Part shown: positions 1 to 6,512 of the stretch, one piece after another | Position numbering within the stretch: position 1 is the first letter of the stretch | Layout of the letters: every line of letters begins with the position of its first letter | Assembly: GCA_016929875.1 (NCBI GenBank) | Contig: JAFGHZ010000007.1 | Coordinates: 1-11,551, forward strand | From: Dehalococcoidales bacterium | GTDB lineage: Bacteria; Chloroflexota; Dehalococcoidia; Dehalococcoidales; Fen-1064 | Direction: 5' to 3' | DNA: 11,551 nt | Made by a program: the position numbers and the translations under genes | Notes under the pieces: generated by a model | The model's input: only the letters and a program-made list of their open reading frames with translations | Databases searched by the model: none | Told to the model about the DNA's origin: nothing

Positions 1-84
1 ATCCAGAACAAGAAAATCGAGTGGGACCAGTACCGCATCCACGTCTCCAAGTACGAGACCGACAGATATCTGCCAATTTTGTAA
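1..84 (+). CDS. glnA: Glutamine synthetase, type I, C-terminal end (partial)
   Basis: Only the last 27 codons and a TAA stop are inside the window; the reading frame is open to the left edge. The end reads EWDQYRIHVSKYETDRYLPIL-like: a tryptophan-aspartate followed by a Tyr-Arg pair, a V-S-x-x-E stretch and a terminal R-Y-L. This is the usual finish of type I (GlnA) glutamine synthetases, which make glutamine from glutamate, ammonia and ATP in the cytoplasm. The next gene on the same strand is an NrpR-family nitrogen regulator, which supports the call. The catalytic residues lie outside the window, so activity and subtype cannot be judged. The assignment rests on a short tail plus context. 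Confidence 0.82.
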   Translation: MQNKKIEWDQYRIHVSKYETDRYLPIL

Positions 85-122
85 ATCAGGGTCGATTTTT
101 ACCCGAAGAAAAATATAAACAG

Positions 123-185
123 AATTCTGGAAGCGGTCGACGATGCTTTCATTGTAGAGAGTGACATTGTCACGCTTCCAGAATT
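123..185. repeat. 13-bp perfect inverted repeat between glnA and the NrpR-like gene
   Basis: The arm AATTCTGGAAGCG (123-135) is matched exactly in reverse complement by CGCTTCCAGAATT (173-185), with 37 bases between. Inside lies a second small hairpin, GTGAC-ATT-GTCAC (161-173), which shares base 173 with the outer right arm, so the two structures compete at that point. No T-run follows, so it is not a standard intrinsic terminator. It could be an RNA structure in the glnA trailer, a processing site, or a pair of protein-binding half sites. The half sites contain GGAA and TTCC, but their spacing is far from the GGAA-N6-TTCC operator described for methanogen NrpR. Confidence 0.6.
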
Positions 186-233
186 TGCGGTTCCTCGTTG
201 TTGATCAGACTGGATAGCAAATACATGGTAATG

Positions 234-242
234 TGATATAAT
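234..242 (+). promoter_or_regulatory. Extended -10 promoter for the NrpR-like gene
   Basis: TG-A-TATAAT is a perfect extended -10 element. It predicts a transcript start near 249, about 30 bases before the ATG at 280. No good -35 hexamer sits at 16-18 bases upstream (ATAGCA at 214-219), which is common when the extended -10 is present. The element is bacterial sigma-70 style. Confidence 0.55.
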
Positions 243-279
243 TTAACCGTCTCTAATCTGGCCTGAGGTTTTGAGCATA

Positions 280-1275
280 ATGGTACAGGGTTCCGCATCG
301 GACACCGAACGTAAAATAATAGCCATCCTCAAGGTACTGAATGAGTCTTCCGAACCGCTCGGTTCGATAACGATTGCGCGTGAACTGGAACGTCACGGGA
401 TTTTTCTAAGCGAGAGGACGGTTAGATATCACCTCAGAATCACCGACGAGCGCGGGTATACCCAGTCGTTTGCCCGCGACGGAAGGATGCTCACCCAGCA
501 GGGATTGGAAGAACTCAAGATTGCGCTGGCGCCGGAGCATGTCGGATTCGTCCTGGAAAAACTGGAGACTCTTGCATTCCAGACTACTTTCGACCCCAAA
601 AAACGTACCGGCTTGGTGCCCATTAATACTTCCCTGATTGATGAGGATAAATTCAAAGAATCTCTAGCAGTAATGAGTGAGGTTCTAGAAGCCGGGCTTG
701 GCGTCAGTAAACTTATTGCCGTCGCCTGCGAAGGGGACAAGCTCGGCTCGGTTGTCGTTCCCCCGGGGAAAATCGGCATCGGCACTATCTGTAGCGTCGT
801 GGTTAACGGCGTATTATCCAAACTAGGTATCCCCATCGAGTCGAAATTCGGGGGCGTACTGGAATTGAGGAAGCCCCGTCCGGAGCGCTTCGTGGCAATC
901 ATTTATTACAGCGGCACATCGCTGGACCCATCGGAGCAATACATTCGCGCCGGAATGACCAGCGTCAGAGAAACCGCCGGGACAGGCAAAGGCAGAATAC
1001 TGGCAAACTTCCGTGAGATACCAGCCCCGGCAAGAACACTGGTCAGCGAAAAGATAGCCCAGATGAAAGAGTGTGGCATCAGCGGCGTGTACCGCTTGGG
1101 CAATACCAGCGAATCTATTTGCCAGATGCCAGTGGGACTTAACCGGGTGGGCATGGTCTTTCTCGGCGGGCTCAACCCTATGGCAGCAGTCACGGAATCA
1201 GGTATCGAAGTGGATAATAACAGCGAGAGTGGACTGATTGAATTCTCGAGATTGGTTCATTATCAAAAGGTCTAA
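280..1275 (+). CDS. nrpR: NrpR-like winged-helix transcriptional regulator (DUF128/NrpR domain)
   Basis: Predicted DNA-binding regulator of nitrogen genes. Residues about 8-70 form a winged helix, with a likely recognition helix around 44-53 (S-E-R-T-V-R-Y-H-L). The rest, from about 78 to 325, is one NrpR (DUF128) domain with family landmarks GIGTICS (166-172), a K-F-G-G-V-L-E stretch, and ANFREIP (242-248). In methanogens NrpR represses nitrogen genes and releases DNA when 2-oxoglutarate rises; some archaeal forms carry two NrpR domains, this one only one. I chose ATG 280 over TTG 271 because the GAGG at 265-268 is 11 bases from the ATG but only 2 from the TTG. The protein would be 331 residues. 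It sits just after glnA, a likely target. It has its own -10 box. That it senses 2-oxoglutarate here is inferred from the family. Confidence 0.85.
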   Translation: MVQGSASDTERKIIAILKVLNESSEPLGSITIARELERHGIFLSERTVRYHLRITDERGYTQSFARDGRMLTQQGLEELKIALAPEHVGFVLEKLETLAFQTTFDPKKRTGLVPINTSLIDEDKFKESLAVMSEVLEAGLGVSKLIAVACEGDKLGSVVVPPGKIGIGTICSVVVNGVLSKLGIPIESKFGGVLELRKPRPERFVAIIYYSGTSLDPSEQYIRAGMTSVRETAGTGKGRILANFREIPAPARTLVSEKIAQMKECGISGVYRLGNTSESICQMPVGLNRVGMVFLGGLNPMAAVTESGIEVDNNSESGLIEFSRLVHYQKV

Positions 1276-1307
1276 GAATCGTTATAACGACAACAATTAC
1301 TCTATGC

Positions 1308-1335
1308 TAGCAAAACTTGCTAAATAGTGTATAAT
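1308..1335 (+). promoter_or_regulatory. Palindrome next to a TATAAT box in the convergent gap
   Basis: TAGCAA-AAC-TTGCTA (1308-1322) is a perfect 6-bp dyad, followed seven bases later by TATAAT (1330-1335). The arrangement resembles an operator over a promoter, but the -35 position at a 17-base spacer (CTAGCA) is poor and lies inside the dyad. No protein gene starts downstream on this strand; transcription would run into the 3' end of the dehydrogenase gene, antisense to it. The gap 1276-1471 holds no other gene that I can support. Confidence 0.3.
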
Positions 1336-1348
1336 AGCCCGAATGTGC

Positions 1349-1378
1349 AAGCTAATTCCACAATTATGGATTTAGCTT
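1349..1378. repeat. Hairpin between two convergent genes
   Basis: AAGCTAATTCCA (1349-1360) pairs with TGGATTTAGCTT (1367-1378) around a six-base loop CAATTA. Eleven of twelve positions pair, with one T-T mismatch. It lies between the 3' ends of the NrpR-like gene and the dehydrogenase gene, so it may end or stabilise transcripts from either side. There is no T-run after it on either strand, so a standard intrinsic terminator is not supported. Confidence 0.45.
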
Positions 1379-1471
1379 AAAAGAAAGTCCAAAAGTTCTG
1401 TGTATTGTACAGTACTGCCCACCATGATGTAACACTTTATCTAGAATTACTTGTTAGTCGGAGGTCGACTC

Positions 1472-2242
1472 TTACGGTATCGTAAAGCCTCCATCGACGA
1501 CGATGGTCTCCCCTGTTACATACCGGGATGCGTCCGACGCGAGATAAATCATCGCACCGACGATGTCATCGGGCTCACCAATCCGTCCCATGGGAGTTCT
1601 CTTGATATAATCCTGCTCCTGTCCTTCTACATACTTGAAGCTGGAGTCTCGTAGTCTGGTATGTATGTTACCCGGCGCGATGGCATTTACCCTGATGTTA
1701 TACTGTGCCAGTTCCCATGCCATAACCCTGGTGACCATCACAACAGCGGCTTTACTCACGGAATAAATACCATTTTGCCATTCGGGTTTAATCCCATCTA
1801 TGGAACCGACATTGATAATGATACCGCCGCCATGCTCACGCATGATTTTCGCCGCTTCTTTACTAAGAAAAAAGAGTCCTTTTAGGTTAAGGTTCATAAT
1901 CGAATCCCACAGCCTCTCATCGGCATCGATAACCGGGGTCATGGACGGGTTGGTCCCCGCGTTATTTACCAGAATATCTATCCTGCCGAATTCTTTAACA
2001 ACCGCAGCGACAAGATTGCTTATCTCTTCCATTTTGCCGACGTGCGTAGCTACCGGCAGGCACTTCCTACCCATACCTCTGATATCTTCGGCGACTTTCT
2101 CCAAGTCGGGAAGCTTCCTACTGGCAATCGCTATATCGGCGCCTGCTTTAGCAAAAGCCTTCGCGGTGGCTTCTCCGATACCCCGGCTGGCACCAGTGAC
2201 CAGTGCGACCTTACCGTTTAGCGAAAATAATGAAGAATCCAT
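1472..2242 (-). CDS. Short-chain dehydrogenase/reductase (classical SDR, FabG/DHRS4-like)
   Basis: A 256-residue cytoplasmic NAD(P)-dependent oxidoreductase with all classical SDR features: cofactor motif TGASRGIG (16-23), NNAG (93-96), catalytic Asn119, Ser147, Tyr160 and Lys164, and the family ending D-G-G-F. Arg42 after the second strand leans towards NADP(H). The substrate cannot be read from sequence; a keto group on an acyl chain, sugar or small alcohol is possible. An upstream in-frame ATG exists at 2299, but I chose 2242. AAGGAG (2254-2249) sits six bases before it, the resulting length is typical, and the upstream ATG overlaps a TATAAT box. The gene follows the ABC permease by 122 bases on the same strand. 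It may be read both from the ABC operon and from its own promoter. Confidence 0.85.
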   Translation of the reverse strand: MDSSLFSLNGKVALVTGASRGIGEATAKAFAKAGADIAIASRKLPDLEKVAEDIRGMGRKCLPVATHVGKMEEISNLVAAVVKEFGRIDILVNNAGTNPSMTPVIDADERLWDSIMNLNLKGLFFLSKEAAKIMREHGGGIIINVGSIDGIKPEWQNGIYSVSKAAVVMVTRVMAWELAQYNIRVNAIAPGNIHTRLRDSSFKYVEGQEQDYIKRTPMGRIGEPDDIVGAMIYLASDASRYVTGETIVVDGGFTIP

Positions 2243-2276
2243 TTCCTGCTCCTTGTCTAAGTTTTGATATAATCCC

Positions 2277-2303
2277 ATCGAAAGTTCGATTGCGTTCATT
2301 ATA
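2277..2303 (-). promoter_or_regulatory. Promoter box plus operator-like dyad ahead of the SDR gene
   Basis: On the minus strand a perfect TATAAT lies at 2303-2298, predicting a start near 2291. Directly downstream is the dyad ATCGAA-AG-TTCGAT (2277-2290), with 6-bp arms matching exactly. A repressor bound there would block early transcription. The -35 region at 17 bases is weak (AGTGCT), so the promoter may be weak or need an activator. The dyad ends 22 bases upstream of the AAGGAG ribosome-binding site. Confidence 0.42.
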
Positions 2304-2364
2304 CAGCATCGCAGGTTATCAGCACTACGCCAAATATTTCATCCGGAATCCGTCCAGATACAAA

Positions 2365-3135
2365 CTACCTGATGATACGGCTAAAAGAGGTAGAGGCAAG
2401 AATAATCATAACCGCAGTCGCCAGGATTATGATACCGAAATCCAGTCCAATGCGGTGGTAGTCGCCGCTAACTAGCAACGAGCGCATTGCCTCCACGATA
2501 TAGCTCAACGGATTGATACGCGCCAGAACTTTCAGCCAGACGGGCATGATGTCGATAGGATAAATGGCACTCGAAGCGAAAAAAAGCGGCATAATAATAG
2601 CCTGCCCGATGCCCATCATACGCTCCCGCGTTTTGAACAACGAAGCGAGAAAGATAGAGAACCCCGAAAAGCACATGCCGGTGAGAGTAATAATCAAGAG
2701 CACCCCAATAATACTGACCGGAGTCAGTATCAAATGTACCTGGATGAGTAGCGCTAGTATAAAGACTACCAGCGCCTGAATGATCGAGCGTACGCCGGCA
2801 GACAGAGTTTTACCAAGGATGATACTGTAGCGTGGAATGGGGGTGGACAGAAGCTTATGCAGTAAGCCCATATCCCTGTCCATGACCATATTGAACCCGT
2901 AGAAGATAGCCACAAAAATGACCGATTGCGCCAGAATGCCCGGTGTAAGAAACTGGAGATAAGAATAATCACCCGTAGGAAGAACGCGTGTCTTCGAAAA
3001 AACCTCCCCGAAAACAAGCAACCACAGGACAGGCTGTACTGCCCTGATGAAAACCTGGGACGAATCATGCCATATTTTTCTTAATTCGAACTCAGTTATG
3101 GTGAAAATATCGGTAAATAATCTGGTTACAGTCAT
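2365..3135 (-). CDS. ABC-2 type transporter permease (DrrB-like)
   Basis: A 256-residue integral membrane protein that should form the channel of an ABC exporter with the ATPase encoded just before it. About six hydrophobic segments are visible, near residues 33-48, 65-85, 112-135, 142-166, 178-198 and 233-250. Family landmarks include L-L-S-T-P-I-P-R-Y-S-I-I-L-G-K in the middle and M-P-V-W-L-K-V-L-A-R-I-N-P-L-S-Y with a following R-S-L-L near the end. These are typical of ABC-2 permeases of the daunorubicin-resistance/lipid or polyketide export kind. The start ATG shares one base with the ATPase stop (TAATG), and GAGGAGG lies eight bases upstream, so translation is probably coupled. The substrate is unknown: drug, lipid and glycan exporters all look like this. 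Confidence 0.87.
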   Translation of the reverse strand: MTVTRLFTDIFTITEFELRKIWHDSSQVFIRAVQPVLWLLVFGEVFSKTRVLPTGDYSYLQFLTPGILAQSVIFVAIFYGFNMVMDRDMGLLHKLLSTPIPRYSIILGKTLSAGVRSIIQALVVFILALLIQVHLILTPVSIIGVLLIITLTGMCFSGFSIFLASLFKTRERMMGIGQAIIMPLFFASSAIYPIDIMPVWLKVLARINPLSYIVEAMRSLLVSGDYHRIGLDFGIIILATAVMIILASTSFSRIIR

Positions 3136-4121
3136 TACCCGTGCCTCCTCGCCGTTCTTCTCACGGCCCTTGTAGTTCGGAAAGTGAGGTCACCTTCCCC
3201 GATACGTTTGCCGGCATACTTGAGAAAGACATCGTCCAGCGTACCTACTTTTAATGAAACCGATAAGGTACCGATGCCATGACTTCTCAATTTATCGATA
3301 ATCTCAGGTATTTTTCGCTCGCCGTCATCGACTACCAGGTCGCAGGCACTGTCCTGTGACCGCGGCATAAGCCGGTACCCCAATTGTTCTAGTACCTGAC
3401 GGCAATTGGAATCTGACGAAACAATCGTTATGATGTCACCGCCCAGGCCTGCCTTTAATTCGGAGGGAGAACCGGTGACAGCAATCTTGCCTCCGTTCAT
3501 AATGGCGATGTGGTCGCAGAGCTGGTCGGCCTCATTCATATCGTGGGTGGTAAGCAAAATAGTAGCGCCGAACTCATTGCGCAAGCGATTAATGTAATCC
3601 CAGACTACACGTTTCGCCGCCGGGTCGAGCCCGATGCTCGGCTCGTCGAGAAAGAGAATGCGGGGTCTGTTGATGAGCACCTGGGCTATCTCGAGTCGGC
3701 GCATCATACCGCCGGAATAATTACGCGCCAGTTCGTTTGCCTTATCGGTAAGCTCCATAAAGCGGATAACATCTTTGATACGTTCCTTGCGTACTACCCC
3801 GGGGATACGGAACAACTTAGCGTAAAAAAGGAGATTTTCATAACCTGTGAGGTCGCCGTCCACCGAGACATCCTGGGGTACATAACCGGAGACTTCACGC
3901 ACCTGCTGTTGATGTTTAAAAACATCGAAACCTGCTATTTTCGCCGTACCGGCAGTCGGTGGGATCAAAGTCAGCAGACAACGTATGGTCGTCGTCTTGC
4001 CGGCACCGTTAGGCCCGAGAAGACCGAATATCTCACCTTGCTCTACCTGGAAAGAAATCCCGCCGACCGCAGTAAACTGACCGAACCGTTTGACCAGACC
4101 TTCGACTTCAATCACGCTCAT
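3135..4121 (-). CDS. ABC transporter ATP-binding protein (DrrA-like)
   Basis: A 328-residue ATPase that powers the adjacent permease. Motifs in order: Walker A GPNGAGKTT (36-44), Q-loop Gln83, signature YSGGM (135-139), Walker B ILFLDE (155-160), D-loop around 165-167, and H-loop His193. About 100 residues follow the nucleotide-binding domain, ending in a segment rich in V-G-T-L-D-D-V-F-L, the accessory tail usual in DrrA/CcmA-type exporters. The open frame extends upstream to a TTG at 4196. I chose ATG 4121 because the M-S-V-I-E-V start matches the family and because the predicted transcript starts near 4161, after the upstream TTG. The ribosome-binding site is modest (AGGA about nine bases before). 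All residues needed for ATP hydrolysis are present. Confidence 0.9.
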   Translation of the reverse strand: MSVIEVEGLVKRFGQFTAVGGISFQVEQGEIFGLLGPNGAGKTTTIRCLLTLIPPTAGTAKIAGFDVFKHQQQVREVSGYVPQDVSVDGDLTGYENLLFYAKLFRIPGVVRKERIKDVIRFMELTDKANELARNYSGGMMRRLEIAQVLINRPRILFLDEPSIGLDPAAKRVVWDYINRLRNEFGATILLTTHDMNEADQLCDHIAIMNGGKIAVTGSPSELKAGLGGDIITIVSSDSNCRQVLEQLGYRLMPRSQDSACDLVVDDGERKIPEIIDKLRSHGIGTLSVSLKVGTLDDVFLKYAGKRIGEGDLTFRTTRAVRRTARRHG

Positions 4122-4167
4122 TTTTCTTGTCCTGTCCCGCACATTATCCAGATCTACACAATTTTTT

Positions 4168-4196
4168 ATTATACTCCGCGTGAAAACGGGTATCAA
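4168..4196 (-). promoter_or_regulatory. Near-consensus sigma-70 promoter for the ABC operon
   Basis: On the minus strand TTGATA (4196-4191) and TATAAT (4173-4168) are separated by exactly 17 bases. Only one position of the -35 departs from TTGACA. The predicted start is near 4161, giving a leader of about 40 bases before ATG 4121. Confidence 0.72.
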
Positions 4197-4465
4197 AAAT
4201 CGATCAGGGTATTGTAGGATTATAAAGACAAAAAAATACGCCAGGAAACAATGTAAAAGAAGTCGCCAGCAGTATTGTCACATCTAGAAAAGCAAGACGG
4301 GCTTTCGGTAATTTGTCAGTAGTTGAATTTTTAGACACATAAGTGGCAAAATAGTGTGAAAGTCACTGGGGACTTACAAGATGTGGCCAATAAGTCCGTA
4401 ATATTATAGTTAATTTTATGCTACACTTGGCATTATAAATCAAAAATAAGATAAAGGTCGTGTTT
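4197..4465. other. AT-rich intergenic region between divergent operons
   Basis: With the ABC promoter and leader, the gene-free stretch runs 4122-4465. No protein gene with a credible ribosome-binding site is seen. For the glycan operon, a TATAAA at 4434-4439 could be a -10, but its -35 (TAATTT, 4411-4416) is poor. An alternative pair TTGGCA (4427-4432) and GATAAA (4450-4455), also 17 bases apart, would give an almost leaderless message. Neither is convincing. No JUMPstart/ops element (GGCGGTAG) was found on either strand. An AGGA followed by ATG-TAA at 4243-4256 is a start-stop pair that I treat as chance. Confidence 0.5.
4370..4397. repeat. 7-bp inverted repeat upstream of gmd
   Basis: GGACTTA (4370-4376) and TAAGTCC (4391-4397) are perfect inverted arms around 14 bases. 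They end 68 bases before the gmd ATG. This could be a regulator site or an RNA hairpin if transcription begins further upstream. A match of this size can also occur by chance in a region this long. Confidence 0.35.
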
Positions 4466-5539
4466 ATGACAAAGAAAGCTTTGGTCACAGGCATTACCGG
4501 TCAAGACGGTTCGTATCTAGCCGAACTTCTTCTATCAAAAGGATATGAAATCCACGGCATCATCAGGAGAGCCAGCACGTTTAACACTTCGAGAATAGAC
4601 CACCTCTATGTTGACCCTCACCAGAAAGGGGCGAAACTATTCGGGCATTACGGAGACCTATCTGATGGTAGTCGGCTGACCAACCTTATTTATGATATTC
4701 GCCCTGATGAGATTTATCACATGGGTGCTCAAAGCCACGTTAGAGTCAGCTTCGATATGCCTGAATATACCGGGGATGTCACTGCCATCGGCACCACCCG
4801 GCTGCTCGAAGCTATCAGGCGAAGCGGTATCAAGACACGATTTTATCAAGCCTCCAGCAGTGAGATGTTCGGAGCAGCCCCGCCTCCTCAAAATGAGAAC
4901 ACCCCTTTTCAACCGAGGAGTCCTTATGCTGTGGCCAAAGTTTATTCTTACTGGATGACAGTGAACTACCGAGAAGGTTACAAAATGTTTGCCTGCAACG
5001 GTATACTTTTCAACCACGAGTCGCCCAGACGCGGAGAAACATTTGTTACGAGGAAGATAACCAGAGCCATTGCGCAAATTCTGGCTAAGAAACAGCAATA
5101 TCTATATCTTGGGAACCTGGAAGCGAAGAGGGACTGGGGATACGCACCCGAGTATGTTGAAGCAATGTGGCGGATTATGCAGGAGGAACAGCCGGACGAC
5201 TATGTGCTCGGTACGGGTGAAACTCACTCGGTAAAGGATTTTCTCCAGGAAGCCTTCGATTATGTGAAATTAGACTGGAAACAATACGTCAAAATTGACC
5301 CTGTATACTTCAGACCGACGGAAGTGGAGTATTTAAAGGCAGATACTAAAAAAGCAAATAAAAAATTAGGATGGAACCCTAAGATTAAATTCAGTGATCT
5401 GGTTAAAATCATGGTTGATGCCGATATGGAAGCTATTGGTTTGAAGCCGATTGGCGAAAGTAAAACAATTCGGGAAAGAAACGGATTTAGTACACTGGAT
5501 AGGGCATTACTTAGCGAAACCAATGGAAGTGGACAATGA
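4466..5539 (+). CDS. gmd: GDP-mannose 4,6-dehydratase
   Basis: Converts GDP-D-mannose to GDP-4-keto-6-deoxy-D-mannose with bound NADP, the first step to GDP-L-fucose and related 6-deoxy sugars. This is an extended SDR of 357 residues, close to the usual length. It has the cofactor loop TGITGQDGSYL (8-18), the R-R-x-S-x-x-N-x-x-R-I element (34-44), active-site Ser132-Glu133 in ASSSEMFG, and Tyr154-xxx-Lys158 in SPYAVAK. The N-H-E-S-P-R-R-G-E segment, strongly conserved in this enzyme, is intact. I chose ATG 4466 over GTG 4460 because AAAGG (4453-4457) is eight bases before the ATG and the shorter start matches the family. It is the first gene of the glycan operon and overlaps the next by four bases (ATGA). 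Confidence 0.95.
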   Translation: MTKKALVTGITGQDGSYLAELLLSKGYEIHGIIRRASTFNTSRIDHLYVDPHQKGAKLFGHYGDLSDGSRLTNLIYDIRPDEIYHMGAQSHVRVSFDMPEYTGDVTAIGTTRLLEAIRRSGIKTRFYQASSSEMFGAAPPPQNENTPFQPRSPYAVAKVYSYWMTVNYREGYKMFACNGILFNHESPRRGETFVTRKITRAIAQILAKKQQYLYLGNLEAKRDWGYAPEYVEAMWRIMQEEQPDDYVLGTGETHSVKDFLQEAFDYVKLDWKQYVKIDPVYFRPTEVEYLKADTKKANKKLGWNPKIKFSDLVKIMVDADMEAIGLKPIGESKTIRERNGFSTLDRALLSETNGSGQ

Positions 5540-6489
5540 GAGAGCTAAGTGCGCGAAGAGTCACCGTAACAGGTGGTGCAGGGTTTCTGGGTGACTTCGT
5601 CGTAAAAAAACTGAGAGAGAAAGGTTGTCGAAATATTTTCGTACCCAGAAGCAAAGACTATAATCTGGTTGATAATGACGCCGTAATAAAGTTATATAAA
5701 GACTCCAATCCTGATGTTGTTATTCATCTCGCTGCAGTGGTTGGTGGCATCGGGGCTAATCGGGCTAATCCGGGGAAATTCTTCTACGATAACCTCATGA
5801 TGGGTGTGCAGATGATCGAGCAGGGCAGACTATTCGGACTGGAGAAATTCGTTGCTATCGGCACTATCTGTTCTTATCCCAAATTCACTCCCGTGCCATT
5901 CAAAGAAGATAAACTGTGGGACGGATATCCTGAGGAAACGAATGCTCCTTACGGTTTAGCGAAGAAGATGCTACTGGTACAGTCACAGGCGTATCGACAG
6001 CAATATGGATTTAATTCAATTTTCCTTTTACCGGTCAATCTTTACGGTCCCGGCGATAATTTTAACCCGGAGTTTTCCCACGTCATCCCTGCCCTGATAA
6101 AGAAAATCTATGATGCTCAAGAGAAAAAAGAAGAGAAGATTGTGGTGTGGGGCACCGGTAAGGCGACACGCGAATTTCTTTATGCGGAGGATGCGGCGGA
6201 AGGTATTGTGCTTGCGGCTGAGAGATACGATAAAAGCGAGCCGGTTAATCTCGGGACGGGATTTGAAATATCGATTAAAACCCTCGCAGAACTGATTGCT
6301 GAACTCAGCGGATTCGATGGAACACTGATATGGGACACGTCTTATCCCGATGGACAGCCGCGCCGGTGTCTGGATACTTCAAGAGCGGAAAGCGAATTCG
6401 GGTTTAAGGCAAAGACTGATTTCAGAGAAGGTTTGAAGCAAACAATTCACTGGTATAGAGAGTACAGAAAACAAAACAAAAAGGATTAG
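5536..6489 (+). CDS. fcl: GDP-L-fucose synthase (GDP-4-keto-6-deoxymannose epimerase/reductase)
   Basis: Acts on the Gmd product: epimerises at C3 and C5 and reduces C4 with NADPH to give GDP-L-fucose. The protein is an extended SDR of 317 residues with the cofactor loop TGGAGFLG (12-19), the H-L-A-A-V-V-G-G-I segment (64-72), Tyr139-xxx-Lys143 in APYGLAKK, and acid/base candidates Cys112 and His182, matching Cys109 and His179 of the E. coli enzyme. The serine of the E. coli triad (Ser107) is replaced here by Thr110 in the G-T-I-C-S-Y-P stretch. A Thr at this place occurs in a common bacterial subfamily, as far as I recall. Its start overlaps the gmd stop by four bases, and the pairing with gmd makes the pathway call firm. 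Release as a related 6-deoxy sugar cannot be excluded. Confidence 0.92.
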   Translation: MRELSARRVTVTGGAGFLGDFVVKKLREKGCRNIFVPRSKDYNLVDNDAVIKLYKDSNPDVVIHLAAVVGGIGANRANPGKFFYDNLMMGVQMIEQGRLFGLEKFVAIGTICSYPKFTPVPFKEDKLWDGYPEETNAPYGLAKKMLLVQSQAYRQQYGFNSIFLLPVNLYGPGDNFNPEFSHVIPALIKKIYDAQEKKEEKIVVWGTGKATREFLYAEDAAEGIVLAAERYDKSEPVNLGTGFEISIKTLAELIAELSGFDGTLIWDTSYPDGQPRRCLDTSRAESEFGFKAKTDFREGLKQTIHWYREYRKQNKKD

Positions 6490-6512
6490 TTGTAACTGGT
6501 GCTATTCGACAT

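Noticed and set aside
89..104. GGGT-N8-ACCC after the glnA stop as a terminator
   Set aside because: The stem is only four pairs and the T-run is in the loop, not after the stem.
85..204. Open frame continuing in phase with glnA after its stop
   Set aside because: It has no start codon with a ribosome-binding site, is under 40 codons, and the glutamine synthetase tail ends naturally at the TAA at 82-84.
1800..2267. A 155-codon open frame opposite the SDR gene
   Set aside because: It mirrors the reverse strand of a clear SDR and lacks a family signature or convincing ribosome-binding site.
3510..4217. A 235-codon open frame on the plus strand opposite the ABC ATPase
   Set aside because: It is fully antisense to a gene with every ABC motif, has no recognisable domain, and looks like a codon-bias shadow.
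4243..4256. AGGA followed by ATG-TAA, a possible start-stop regulatory element
   Set aside because: The gap is only four bases, no gene follows closely, and such a match is expected by chance in AT-rich DNA.
5749..5770. Short direct repeat GGGCTAATC inside fcl
   Set aside because: It encodes the G-A-N-R-A-N stretch expected near the active-site region of this enzyme family, so it is coding constraint rather than a repeat element.
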